DNA of 64,000 nucleotides. Source: Aquimarina sp. MMG016 (GTDB lineage Bacteria > Bacteroidota > Bacteroidia > Flavobacteriales > Flavobacteriaceae). Positions within the stretch are counted from its first letter, which is position 1. Each line of letters begins with the position of its first letter. The notes beneath the pieces are model-generated. The model was not told the origin of the DNA. It ran no database searches and worked only from the letters and a program-made list of their open reading frames with translations. Both the position numbers and the translations under genes were made by a program. Shown here one piece after another: positions 8,784 to 17,838 of the stretch. The DNA lies in NCBI RefSeq assembly GCF_018100805.1, contig NZ_JAGJEA010000008.1, forward strand, positions 1 to 64,000, given 5' to 3'.

Positions 8784-10760
8784 ATGAAAAAGAACTACTA
8801 TATATTATACATAGTTATGCTGCTGAGCTCTTTTTGTTTTTCACAACAAAAATCTTTGGATAGTATCATATCTACAATCAAGGCTCCTAAAGACTCCATA
8901 GCTTTTGATAAAGCTATGGTTAAACTTAAAAAAATGTGGGTGCAAGAAGATTATGAAACAGCATTATCTTATGAAGATCAGTTGTTAGCACTTTCTAAAC
9001 GTATAAATTATAACAAAGGGACGGGAGATGTATATAATCAGATTGGGAATATTTATAATCTAACTGATAAATTCCTTAAGGCTCACCACTACTATGATAA
9101 AGCTAATATTTATTATAAAATATCTAACGAATCAAGAGGTATCGCTATAATAAACAATAATAAATCTACGATTGAACAAAAAAAAGGAAACCTAGAACTA
9201 GCCATAAATTATTTATTAGAAGCTAACCTGCATTTCGAAAGAATGAATGATAGTTTAATTTTATCAAGTACTTATAATAATCTTGGCAATATATATTCAG
9301 ACTTGGATAACGATGTACTTGCTGAAGAGTATTATAAGAAATCTATAGCTCTTAAGAGAAAGACCAAATCAAAAAGACTAGGTTCTTCGCTAAATAATCT
9401 TGCTTTATTATATATTGATCAAAATAAGTTAGATAATGCTAAGGCTTTATTATTTGAGTCTTTAGAGATTAATAAAAAAAATAAAAACTCTCATAGCATA
9501 GCCCTAACTTACAACAGACTAGGAAATATTGCATCTAAAAATAAAGACTATCAGAAATCAAGAAAATATTATGACTCCTCATATGTTGTTGCCGCCAAAG
9601 CTCAGAATAAAAAAATAGCGGCGATTGCAAAACAACAATTAGGGCTTATTGCAATTAAAACCAAAGACTTTAAAAAAGCCGAGAAACTATTAACAGAAGC
9701 CCGTATTGAACTAAAAAAGCTAAAGGTAAACCCACTACTACTTTCTAATTATCAACACTCTGCTACATTAGACTCTGCCAGAGGGAATTTTTTAAGTGCC
9801 TTTGGATGGCAAAAAAAATATCAACAATTAGCTGATCAGACCTCATCGAATGAGACTGCCGAAAAAATCGAACTAGCAGAAGCCCGTTTTAATTCAGAAA
9901 TGGAGCAACTTAAACTTATTGATCAACAAGAAAAAAAGGAACAAGAAAACGAAAAAGAATTGTTCAAGTATAGAATATTCACATATAGCAGTTTAGGTAT
10001 TTCTATAATTATATGCATGTTTTTAGTTCATATTGCTAAAACGCGAAAAGAGCGTAAACAATATATCAACCAGCTTAACGAATCTAATGAAGTGAAAAAT
10101 AAATTATTCTCTATTATTTCTCACGACCTGAAGAACGAAATTCATGGTCTGGACGGAACTCTAAATTTATTAATGGATAATGAAATTTCTACACAAGAAT
10201 TTAAGGAAATCGTACCTCTTCTAGCAAATAGAACACATCATACTTCGATTTTATTGAACAACTTATTGAATTGGTCAAAATCTCAGATGAAAGAACTTAA
10301 TGCAAAACCCATTGCCTTTGATATCAATGAAGTTATTAATAGTAAATTCATTTTCTTTAAGCCAAAAGCAGAATCGAAAGATATTAAGCTCAAAAATGAA
10401 TTAGATTCTACTATGATTTATGCGGATAAGGATATGTTTTCTATAGTATCTCAGAATTTAATTGCCAATGCTATTAAGTTTTGCAACCCAGGAGACTCTA
10501 TTAGTTTGGTATCTAAAGAAAAAGAAGAACATTATGAAATCTGTTTTGAAGATACAGGTGTTGGTATTGCGACAGAAAACTTACATAGGCTTTTTGCGGA
10601 AGATACTTTTACTACAAATGGAACTCAACAGGAAACAGGAACAGGACTAGGGTTAAAAATCTGTAAAGAACTTATTCAACTTAATCAAGGAGAAATTTCT
10701 GTAAATAGTACTTTAGGAGAAGGAAGTACTTTCTGTATAACTCTTCCCAAAGCATCTTAA
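8784..10760 (+). CDS. TPR-repeat sensor histidine kinase
   Basis: This 658-residue protein begins with a signal peptide (ending FCFSQQ). It then has at least six tetratricopeptide repeats over about 60-345 (for example IYNLTDKFLKAHHYYDKA and NNLGNIYSDLDNDVLAEEYY). A short coiled coil leads to one membrane helix at about 396-417. The HisKA segment has the phosphoacceptor His near 447 in IISHDLKNEIHG. The HATPase domain has the N box (QNLIANAIKF), G1 (DTGVGIA) and G2 (GTGLGLKI). TPRs therefore lie outside the membrane and the kinase inside. No response regulator is encoded nearby. The stop abuts the convergent argS stop. Confidence 0.93.
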   Translation: MKKNYYILYIVMLLSSFCFSQQKSLDSIISTIKAPKDSIAFDKAMVKLKKMWVQEDYETALSYEDQLLALSKRINYNKGTGDVYNQIGNIYNLTDKFLKAHHYYDKANIYYKISNESRGIAIINNNKSTIEQKKGNLELAINYLLEANLHFERMNDSLILSSTYNNLGNIYSDLDNDVLAEEYYKKSIALKRKTKSKRLGSSLNNLALLYIDQNKLDNAKALLFESLEINKKNKNSHSIALTYNRLGNIASKNKDYQKSRKYYDSSYVVAAKAQNKKIAAIAKQQLGLIAIKTKDFKKAEKLLTEARIELKKLKVNPLLLSNYQHSATLDSARGNFLSAFGWQKKYQQLADQTSSNETAEKIELAEARFNSEMEQLKLIDQQEKKEQENEKELFKYRIFTYSSLGISIIICMFLVHIAKTRKERKQYINQLNESNEVKNKLFSIISHDLKNEIHGLDGTLNLLMDNEISTQEFKEIVPLLANRTHHTSILLNNLLNWSKSQMKELNAKPIAFDINEVINSKFIFFKPKAESKDIKLKNELDSTMIYADKDMFSIVSQNLIANAIKFCNPGDSISLVSKEKEEHYEICFEDTGVGIATENLHRLFAEDTFTTNGTQQETGTGLGLKICKELIQLNQGEISVNSTLGEGSTFCITLPKAS

Positions 10761-12542
10761 TTACATTCTTTCTGGAACATTGATTCCCAGAAGTTCAAAC
10801 GCATGTTTTATAACATCTCCAACCACTCCGGAAAGCTGAACTCTAAATAGTTTTTGCTCTTCGGTGTCTGCACCAAAAATAGAAACGTTTTGGAAGAAGG
10901 AATTATATGCTTTAACTAAATCATAGCTGTAATTAGCAATAATCGCCGGGCTCAATTCTGTAGCAGCATTCTGAATCACTTCAGGAAAGAGCTCTATTTG
11001 TTTGATCAGTTCTTTCTCTTTGCCGTGCAAACTAATATTAGTTACCGCTGAAGTTTTCCAATCAAAATCTGCTTTGCGCAGAATTGCCTGAATTCTTGCA
11101 TAGGTATATTGTATAAAAGGCCCTGTGTTTCCCTGAAAATCTACTGACTCTTCAGGGTTAAAAAGGATTCTCTTTTTAGGATCTACCTTTAATATATAAT
11201 ATTTTAAAGCTCCTAAACCTATAGTCTTATAGACTTCAGCTTTTTCTATATCAGAATACCCATCTAACTTACCTAAATCCTTAGATATATCTTCAGCAGT
11301 TTTTGCCATTTCGACGATCAAATCATCTGCATCCACTACAGTACCTTCTCTACTTTTCATCTTACCACTAGGTAAATCGACCATACCATAGCTTAAATGA
11401 TGTAAGTTTTCTGCCCAGTCATATCCTAATTTTTTGAGAATTAGAAAAAGTACTTTAAAATGGTAATCCTGCTCATTTCCAACAGTATAGATCATCCCTC
11501 CTACATCAGGATTATCTTTAACACGCTGAATTGCCGTACCTATATCCTGTGTCATATACACCGCTGTACCATCACTTCTAAGCACTAACTTTTCATCAAG
11601 ACCTTCATCAGTCAGGTCACACCAAACTGATCCATCTTCTTTTTTAAAGAAAACACCACTAACAAGCCCTTCTTCGATATTATCTTTCCCTAGTAAATAT
11701 GTATTACTTTCATAATAATAACTATCAAAATCTACTCCTAAAGTATTATATGTTTGATCAAACCCTTCATAAACCCATCCATTCATCATTTTCCAAAGCT
11801 CCACTACCTTAGCGTCTCCAGCCTCCCACTTACGAAGCATTTCCTGAGCCTCAATCAAAATTGGAGCTTCTTTTTTAGCTTCTTCTTCGGTTTTACCTTC
11901 ATCAATAAGCTTTGTAATCTCTTCTTTATATATTTTATCAAACTTTACATAATAATTCCCTACAAGCTTATCTCCCTTCAAACCCGTGGATTCCGGAGTT
12001 TCTCCATTCCCGAACTTTTGCCAAGCAATCATACTTTTACAAATATGTATCCCTCTATCATTTATAATCTGAGTTTTGTATACCTTCTTACCGCTAGCCT
12101 TGATAATTTCTGCAACAGCATATCCCAATAGATTATTTCTGATATGCCCAAGATGTAAAGGTTTATTAGTATTTGGTGAAGAATACTCTACCATTACTGC
12201 CTTGCCATCTTCAGCTGGAGCTACAAAACCATATTGTTTAACACCCTTGATTTCTGCAAAAAAGTTAAGATAATATGAATCAGAAATTACTAAGTTTAAA
12301 AAACCTTTTACCACATTATACCCTTCTATTTCTATTACATTCTCCACAAGATATTTCCCAACCGCTTCTCCTATCTGTACCGGATTACCCTTTACCACAC
12401 GAAGCATTGGAAAAACTACTACTGTAATATCTCCTTCAAATTCTTTTCTGGTCGCTTGTAATTCTACAGATTCTAAAGTTGCTTCATACAGTTCTTGTAT
12501 CGCTTTCTTTACATTATCCGTTATAATCTGATGTAAACTCAT
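10761..12542 (-). CDS. argS: Arginyl-tRNA synthetase
   Basis: This 593-residue class I synthetase charges tRNA-Arg. The start is ATG 12542 (MSLHQIITDN); a further in-frame extension to 12563 is not family-like. Seen: N-terminal Add-1-type region (about 1-105), the HIGH signature as HLGHIRNN at about 130-137 inside EYSSPNTNKPLHLGHIRNN, a KMSKS counterpart as KMKSREGT near 396, and the DALR anticodon-binding C-terminus ending in PERM, as is usual. Length is normal. It converges on the histidine kinase with no spacer. Confidence 0.97.
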   Translation of the reverse strand: MSLHQIITDNVKKAIQELYEATLESVELQATRKEFEGDITVVVFPMLRVVKGNPVQIGEAVGKYLVENVIEIEGYNVVKGFLNLVISDSYYLNFFAEIKGVKQYGFVAPAEDGKAVMVEYSSPNTNKPLHLGHIRNNLLGYAVAEIIKASGKKVYKTQIINDRGIHICKSMIAWQKFGNGETPESTGLKGDKLVGNYYVKFDKIYKEEITKLIDEGKTEEEAKKEAPILIEAQEMLRKWEAGDAKVVELWKMMNGWVYEGFDQTYNTLGVDFDSYYYESNTYLLGKDNIEEGLVSGVFFKKEDGSVWCDLTDEGLDEKLVLRSDGTAVYMTQDIGTAIQRVKDNPDVGGMIYTVGNEQDYHFKVLFLILKKLGYDWAENLHHLSYGMVDLPSGKMKSREGTVVDADDLIVEMAKTAEDISKDLGKLDGYSDIEKAEVYKTIGLGALKYYILKVDPKKRILFNPEESVDFQGNTGPFIQYTYARIQAILRKADFDWKTSAVTNISLHGKEKELIKQIELFPEVIQNAATELSPAIIANYSYDLVKAYNSFFQNVSIFGADTEEQKLFRVQLSGVVGDVIKHAFELLGINVPERM

Positions 12543-12572
12543 CTTTATAATTAAAAAGGTCATTAAAATAAG

Positions 12573-12592
12573 ATCCCGCTCTACAGCGGGAT
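12573..12592. repeat. Short dyad ATCCCGCT/AGCGGGAT
   Basis: An 8-bp perfect inverted repeat with a four-base loop (CTAC) lies 31 bases upstream of argS. No T-run follows on either strand, so it is not a standard terminator. It resembles the dyad at 25384-25404 in its ATCCCG...CGGGAT ends. Confidence 0.6.
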
Positions 12593-12726
12593 AAGTCCAA
12601 CTTACAATTTTTGATTAATTCAAATTCTCAAAAATTGGTTTTACTTAATTAAGCAGCAAAGATAATAGAAATAATAGTGTTTCACCATCCGTTTCTTTTT
12701 GATTTCGCTATCTTGTAATAAAAAAA

Positions 12727-13158
12727 GTGCTAGTCAACAACTCTTATAAAGATCCTGAGTTAACTCAAAAAATAGATGGTGAAGTAGGCAAGCCTTTTAC
12801 CCTAATGGAAAGAATAAAATTAGGAGGTATTGGCTCTCCTAAACTTCGTATTACATCCAGTAGTATAGAAATACATAATTTGCTTATCATAGATAACTCC
12901 ACTAAAACCTGCAACATAGAATTACGCCCAAAAGGGATTTTAGTAGGTTTTCAGGTTCGACTAGAGACCTATCTTTTGATCATTCCGTTTTATAAACTAA
13001 ACTTATATAAAGGAAAAGCAGAAGAATATTCGATTTATAAAGATCATTATTTTATAAAATTCAGTGCAAAGAAAAATGACATATCTATACATAAATTTGT
13101 AAAAAAATTATTGAATTATAAAACAGATCATCTACCTACAAATATTGAAGACTTATGA
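12727..13158 (+). CDS. Unknown 143-residue protein coupled to GH53 gene
   Basis: I do not recognise a family. The frame begins at a GTG at 12727; there is a stop nine codons upstream and no ATG before residue 27, so GTG is the likely start. There is no signal peptide and no obvious membrane segment; two hydrophobic strands (LLIIDN and YLLIIPFYKLNLY) and a lysine-rich C-terminus suggest a small soluble alpha/beta protein. Its stop overlaps the GH53 start (ATGA), so the two are co-translated. A role tied to that enzyme is only an inference from position. Confidence 0.75.
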   Translation: MLVNNSYKDPELTQKIDGEVGKPFTLMERIKLGGIGSPKLRITSSSIEIHNLLIIDNSTKTCNIELRPKGILVGFQVRLETYLLIIPFYKLNLYKGKAEEYSIYKDHYFIKFSAKKNDISIHKFVKKLLNYKTDHLPTNIEDL

Positions 13159-14270
13159 TTAGAAAAGTAATTCTTGTATTGATATGTTCAGTAGTTTCCA
13201 GCTGTACGAATGATAACACTGTAACGAATAATACTCCTGAAAAATTATTTTACAAAGGAATGGATTTGTCATTTCAATCCGAATTAGAATCATATAATCT
13301 GGATTATAAGGATCAAAATGGCAATTCTATTAACTTATTAGACTATGTAACCTCTAAAGGAACCAACTTAATACGCTTGCGTTTATGGCACACTCCGGAA
13401 AATGGACATAATTCCCTAGAAAAAGTAAAACTTTATGCGTTAAAAATAAAGGCAAGCGGAGCTGATTTTCTTCTTGATATCCATTATTCTGATACCTGGG
13501 CAGACCCTGGTAATCAAGAACCTCCCAATGATTGGAAAGGCATGAGTAGCACTGAAATTAAAAATGTTTTGTATAGATATACAAAACAAGTAGTCAAAGA
13601 ATTAAAAGATCAAGGAACTACTCCCGCTATTGTTCAAATTGGTAATGAGACGAACTCCGGATTTTTATGGAATTTTGGAAAAGTATGGAATGAATTTAAC
13701 AACAACTGGCCGTTTTATGTTGAACTTTCTAACGAATGCTATAAGGCTATAAAAGAGGTTGACAACAATATAAAAACTATGATTCATATTGCAGGAGTTA
13801 CTGATACAAAAATCTTTTTCGAAAAAGTTGAAGAAAATAATGGAAACTATGATATTATTGGACTTTCGTATTATCCTCAATTTCACGGGAAGAATTTAAT
13901 TGAAATTCAAAATAATATTAATCTATTAGCATCCACATTTAATAAGGATATATTATTAACAGAAGTTTCATATCCGTTTACTTTGGACTGGAATGATAAT
14001 GCAAATAATTTTATCGGAGATGAAAGTCAAATTCTAACAGAATTTCCTTCCACTCCAAATGGTCAAAAAAGATTTTTAGAATGGGTCATCAAGGTGCTAA
14101 AAGAAATTCCTGATAATAAAGGTATTGGATTTTGTTACTGGGCACCGGATTGGGTAGCATTTTCTGGTAATGAAACTACTTCGACCAAAGGTTCTTCGTG
14201 GGAAAACCAATGCCTTTTTGATTTTGACCATAATGCTTTACCAGCAATAGAAATATTTACAGACAACTAA
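13155..14270 (+). CDS. GH53 arabinogalactan endo-beta-1,4-galactanase, lipoprotein
   Basis: This 371-residue enzyme should hydrolyse beta-1,4-galactan side chains of pectin-type polysaccharides. The signal ends SSCTNDN, giving a lipoprotein. GH53 marks follow the order of the family: FYKGMDLSF, LIRLRLWHTP, FLLDIHYSDTWADPG, the acid/base Glu in IVQIGNETNSG (about residue 163), IGLSYYPQFHG, the nucleophile Glu in LLTEVSYPF (about 272), and GFCYWAPDWVA near the end. Its ATG overlaps the stop of the unknown upstream gene by four bases. No SusCD pair is adjacent, so it acts outside a recognisable polysaccharide-utilisation locus. Confidence 0.93.
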   Translation: MIRKVILVLICSVVSSCTNDNTVTNNTPEKLFYKGMDLSFQSELESYNLDYKDQNGNSINLLDYVTSKGTNLIRLRLWHTPENGHNSLEKVKLYALKIKASGADFLLDIHYSDTWADPGNQEPPNDWKGMSSTEIKNVLYRYTKQVVKELKDQGTTPAIVQIGNETNSGFLWNFGKVWNEFNNNWPFYVELSNECYKAIKEVDNNIKTMIHIAGVTDTKIFFEKVEENNGNYDIIGLSYYPQFHGKNLIEIQNNINLLASTFNKDILLTEVSYPFTLDWNDNANNFIGDESQILTEFPSTPNGQKRFLEWVIKVLKEIPDNKGIGFCYWAPDWVAFSGNETTSTKGSSWENQCLFDFDHNALPAIEIFTDN

Positions 14271-14294
14271 TTTCTTCGTATCTTAACAGTAAAA

Positions 14295-15722
14295 ATGCGT
14301 ATTCTTCTTACTGGGGCCAATGGTTATATAGGAATGAGGTTATTGCCTCTTTTGATAGACTCAAACCATGAAGTTATTTGTTGTGTCAGAGATAAAAACC
14401 GATTATCTGTGGATCCTGATGTCAGAGCGCGGGTCTCTATAATAGAAATTGATTTTCTTCAAGAACCTAATCCTGATATACTTCCTAAAAATATTGATGC
14501 TGCATATTATTTAATTCATTCTATGAGCTCTTCTACAAGTGATTTTGATGAAAAAGAAGAAATCTCAGCCAAAAATTTCAATACATATCTGGAACACACC
14601 AATGTGAAGCAAGTAATCTATTTAAGTGGAATTGTAAACGAAAAAAATCTTTCTAAACATTTATGGTCACGAAAAAATGTAGAAGAAACTCTTTATAAAG
14701 GTAATTATAGCCTTACTGTTCTGAGATCAGGAATTATTGTAGGCTCTGGTAGTTCCTCCTTTGAAATCATAAGAGATTTATGCGAAAAGTTACCTGTTAT
14801 GATCACTCCAAAATGGGTAAATACCAAAACACAACCTATCGCTATAAGAGATGTGTTGAGCTTTATGACGGGTGTTCTTGGGAATTCTAAATGTTATAAT
14901 GAATCATACGACATTAGTGGTCCAGACATCATAAGCTATAAACAAATGCTAAAGTTGTATGCCAAAGTAAGAGGAATTAAGATATTTATTTTTACTGTTC
15001 CAGTAATGACCCCTAAGTTATCATCTTACTGGCTATACTTTGTCACTTCCACATCATACAAATTAGCTTTAAATCTAGTTGATAGTATGAAAATACCAGT
15101 AATCGCTAATGATAACCGGCTACAGGAGCTATTGGATTTTTCTACAATGCCTTATACGAAAGCACTGGAATTAGCATTTATCAAAATAGAACAAAATCAA
15201 GTGGTCTCGAGTTGGAAAGATTCTATGATAAGTGGTCGTTTTCAGAATGACATTCAACGATATGTTACCGTTCCTAGGCGAGGATGTTTAACCGATAGAA
15301 AAAAAATCAAAGTAGCCCATCCTGATAAGGTTATAGAACGTATTTGGGCTATTGGAGGTAAAACCGGGTGGTATTATGGGAACTGGATGTGGAAAATCAG
15401 AGGACATGTGGATAAATTTTTTGGTGGTGTTGGATTAAGAAGAGGAAGAACACATCCTGATGAAATTTTCTCGGGAGATGCTTTAGACTTTTGGAGAGTT
15501 TTGGTTGCAGATAAAAGTAATAGACGTTTATTATTATTTGCAGAAATGAAAGTTCCAGGTGAAGCTTGGTTAGAATTTGACATTGATAATGAGAATGTTT
15601 TACACCAAACAGCAACATTTAGACCACGGGGAATTTGGGGTCGATTTTATTGGTATCTGATGGTTCCTTTTCACTACTTCATCTTTGGTGGGATGATTAA
15701 AAATATTGCCGGAAAGAAGTAA
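14295..15722 (+). CDS. NAD(P)-binding SDR/NmrA-like protein with DUF2867
   Basis: This 475-residue protein has an N-terminal Rossmann fold beginning MRILLTGANGYIGMRLL, with the glycine-rich dinucleotide loop at about 7-13. The extended-SDR part runs to about 290 (AAYYLIHSMSSS, QVIYLSGIV, LRSGIIVGSGSS). The C-terminal part (about 320-475, including GGKTGWYYGNWMWKIRG and PRGIWGRFYWYLMVPFH) matches the DUF2867 fusion. The substrate is unknown. It starts 24 bases after the GH53 stop and may share its transcript. Confidence 0.88.
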   Translation: MRILLTGANGYIGMRLLPLLIDSNHEVICCVRDKNRLSVDPDVRARVSIIEIDFLQEPNPDILPKNIDAAYYLIHSMSSSTSDFDEKEEISAKNFNTYLEHTNVKQVIYLSGIVNEKNLSKHLWSRKNVEETLYKGNYSLTVLRSGIIVGSGSSSFEIIRDLCEKLPVMITPKWVNTKTQPIAIRDVLSFMTGVLGNSKCYNESYDISGPDIISYKQMLKLYAKVRGIKIFIFTVPVMTPKLSSYWLYFVTSTSYKLALNLVDSMKIPVIANDNRLQELLDFSTMPYTKALELAFIKIEQNQVVSSWKDSMISGRFQNDIQRYVTVPRRGCLTDRKKIKVAHPDKVIERIWAIGGKTGWYYGNWMWKIRGHVDKFFGGVGLRRGRTHPDEIFSGDALDFWRVLVADKSNRRLLLFAEMKVPGEAWLEFDIDNENVLHQTATFRPRGIWGRFYWYLMVPFHYFIFGGMIKNIAGKK

Positions 15723-15803
15723 TCACACCAAGATTAAGTGTATGATTTTACCGACAAATTACCTTTATTTACTAAAAATTCATTATTTTTAATAAAAAAG
15801 TGC

Positions 15804-16427
15804 ATGAACCAACTCTTGCTTTATTTACTTGTAATTTTATTATTTCTCAGTTGTAACCCTAAACAAAACAATGATCCTGAATTACACCATTTTGTAGACT
15901 TGTTATCTGGTTCATTTTCTTCTAAAGAACAATCAGAAAAAGAAGTTGGTTATGCCGATTCTAATTTGATTAACACACCCATATGGGAAGACTCTAAAAA
16001 CTATTGGTTATACTCTGAAATTCATAACGCCAAAAATCCATCACTAATTTATATTCAAAGAATTTTAAACATCCAAAGAATGGATAGTGTAACTTTTATA
16101 AGTACAGCCTATACTATTCCTGATCAAAAAAAATACGCCCACGGATGGAAAGATCCTAACTTATTTAATGAAATAGCACTGGATAGTTTACAAAAAAGAG
16201 AAGGGTGTGATATTTATTATAAAAAGAAAACTTCATCAATATATGTTGGTAAAACAAATAACGTATCTTGCTTAAGCACCTTAAAAAACATTGCTTACAC
16301 AAAAAGTAATATTGTCTTAAGCAGGGATCAATTATCTGTCTGGGATAAAGGTTATGATGTAGATGGGAAACAAGTTTGGGGTAAAATTCAAGGCCCTTAT
16401 AAGTATAAAAGGATTCAAGAGAAATAA
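15804..16427 (+). CDS. CpcT/CpeT chromophore-lyase-like lipoprotein
   Basis: I start this 207-residue protein at ATG 15804, which gives a lipoprotein signal (MNQLLLYLLVILLFLSC); a GTG at 15738 would bury it. The mature part follows the CpcT/CpeT (phycobiliprotein lyase) fold: LLSGSFSSKEQ, then IWEDSKNYWLYSEIHNAK, YTIPDQKKYAHGWKDP, the Cys-containing REGCDIYYKK and NVSCLSTLKNIAY, and the closing WDKGYDVDGKQVWGKIQGPY. In cyanobacteria this family attaches bilins to phycobiliproteins. Nothing here suggests phototrophy, so the ligand is probably different; only the fold can be claimed. Confidence 0.85.
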   Translation: MNQLLLYLLVILLFLSCNPKQNNDPELHHFVDLLSGSFSSKEQSEKEVGYADSNLINTPIWEDSKNYWLYSEIHNAKNPSLIYIQRILNIQRMDSVTFISTAYTIPDQKKYAHGWKDPNLFNEIALDSLQKREGCDIYYKKKTSSIYVGKTNNVSCLSTLKNIAYTKSNIVLSRDQLSVWDKGYDVDGKQVWGKIQGPYKYKRIQEK

Positions 16428-16435
16428 AAGAAATC

Positions 16436-16846
16436 CTAATTCATAAAGTCTTCCAGTGTTTTGTTTTCGAGAACACGTAGCGTATTATCTCTTACTTCTA
16501 TCATCAATGAGTGCACTGCACAGGCATCTTCATCCGGGCAATCATCACATTTTTCATAAAAATTAAGGCTTACACAAGGTAACATAGCTATTGGCCCTTC
16601 TAAAACCCTAATTATAGAAGCCATCGTTATATCTTTAGGATCCTTTATTAAGTAATACCCTCCTCCTTTTCCTTTTTTTGAACCCAGAAAACCATTCTTT
16701 CTTAGTGTTAGCAAAATACTTTCTAAAAACTTTTGAGATATATTTTCACTTGTAGCAATTTCGGATATTAGCACAGGATGATCACATTTCTTCCTGGCAA
16801 TATATGTAAGTGCTTTAAGTCCGTATTTTGTCTTTTTTGAAAGCAT
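16436..16846 (-). CDS. Rrf2 family transcriptional regulator
   Basis: This 136-residue protein starts at ATG 16846 (MLSKKTKYGLKAL), the family's normal start; an extension to 16882 is in frame. Residues 1-60 form the winged helix (ALTYIARKK, ISEIATSENISQKFLESILLTL), and GGGYYL marks the wing. The C-terminal part holds five cysteines in LPCVSLNFYEKCDDCPDED and AC, placed like the Fe-S ligands of IscR-type members. It could therefore sense Fe-S status, redox state or NO. It converges on the CpcT-like gene with 8 bases between stops. Confidence 0.9.
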   Translation of the reverse strand: MLSKKTKYGLKALTYIARKKCDHPVLISEIATSENISQKFLESILLTLRKNGFLGSKKGKGGGYYLIKDPKDITMASIIRVLEGPIAMLPCVSLNFYEKCDDCPDEDACAVHSLMIEVRDNTLRVLENKTLEDFMN

Positions 16847-16900
16847 ATTAATTTGTTTTAGGATATATAATCCTTGCAACAACTACATAAAAAGTTTTAA

Positions 16901-17836
16901 TTATAAACCTTTTGGAAGAAAAACTTCTGCCATCATGCATCGAGCACTTCCTCCCCCCAAAGTTTCAATAGTATCCAAGTCACTATGAAGAATTGCACAA
17001 TGTTTTTCTATTTTGGTAATTTGGTCTTCGGTCAGGCTCCGAAATGCAGCTGATGACATTACAAGATAACGCTTATCTCCCGAACCTGCAACTTGAAGCA
17101 TATTACCTGCAAAGCTATTTACCTGATCTTCTGTAATTGCGATGACTTCTTTTCCATCAGATTTCAGATGATTTACCAGGTTTTTTCTTTCCTTTTTATC
17201 ATCTATACAATCTAAGCACACTACAGCAAAAGTCTCTCCAACTCCCATCATTACATTCGTGTGATATATCGCTAACCTTTCTTTATTCACCGTTTGATAA
17301 GCGGTAAAAATTACAGGTGAATATTCAAAATCTTCACAAAACTCAATTAATAGTTCCTCATCAGCTCTTGGTGATAGCGCACAATATGCTTTTCTGTTTA
17401 CCCGATCCAAAACTAAACTTCCTGTACCTTCCAAGAATACTTCTTCAGCTTCAGCTTCAGTGTAATCAACTATATTTTTTATTTCAAAGCCTGAAGATTC
17501 TATTAATTCTAAAACTTCAGGTCTACGTTCCCTTCTTCTATTTACTGCAAACATTGGATACAATCCCACATCTCCATTTTCATGGAAAGAGACCCAATTG
17601 TTAGGAAAAATAGAATCTGGTGTATCATTACTAGGATCATCATTGATCACTATAACATTAACCCCCACATTCTTTAGCACTTTTACAAAAGCATCAAATT
17701 CATTCTGTGCTTTTGTATTAGCATCTTCTTGCGGTATGCCTGTATCTTCCTGATAATAATTATTTACTGCAGTCTGCTCATTCATCCTAAATCTTACCGG
17801 ACGAATCATTACTATCGTATTGGTTACTTGCTTCAT
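16901..17836 (-). CDS. ctlX: Arginine-deiminase-fold hydrolase, CtlX-like
   Basis: This 311-residue protein belongs to the amidinotransferase/guanidino-modifying superfamily and is closest to citrulline-utilisation hydrolase CtlX. Marks seen: VMIRPVRFRMNEQTAVNNYY at the start, IFPNNWVSFH, LEGTGSLVLDR, the catalytic His in IYHTNVMMGVG, and the catalytic Cys in GGGSARCMMAEVFLP near the C-terminus. Start is ATG 17836 (MKQVTNT). It follows the second ADI-fold gene by two bases, so both are in one transcript and probably act on arginine, citrulline or a methylated arginine. The exact reaction is inferred. Confidence 0.85.
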   Translation of the reverse strand: MKQVTNTIVMIRPVRFRMNEQTAVNNYYQEDTGIPQEDANTKAQNEFDAFVKVLKNVGVNVIVINDDPSNDTPDSIFPNNWVSFHENGDVGLYPMFAVNRRRERRPEVLELIESSGFEIKNIVDYTEAEAEEVFLEGTGSLVLDRVNRKAYCALSPRADEELLIEFCEDFEYSPVIFTAYQTVNKERLAIYHTNVMMGVGETFAVVCLDCIDDKKERKNLVNHLKSDGKEVIAITEDQVNSFAGNMLQVAGSGDKRYLVMSSAAFRSLTEDQITKIEKHCAILHSDLDTIETLGGGSARCMMAEVFLPKGL

Positions 17837-17838
17837 CT

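Noticed and set aside
12573..12592. The ATCCCGCT dyad as an intrinsic terminator
   Set aside because: No T-run follows on either strand and no gene ends toward it.
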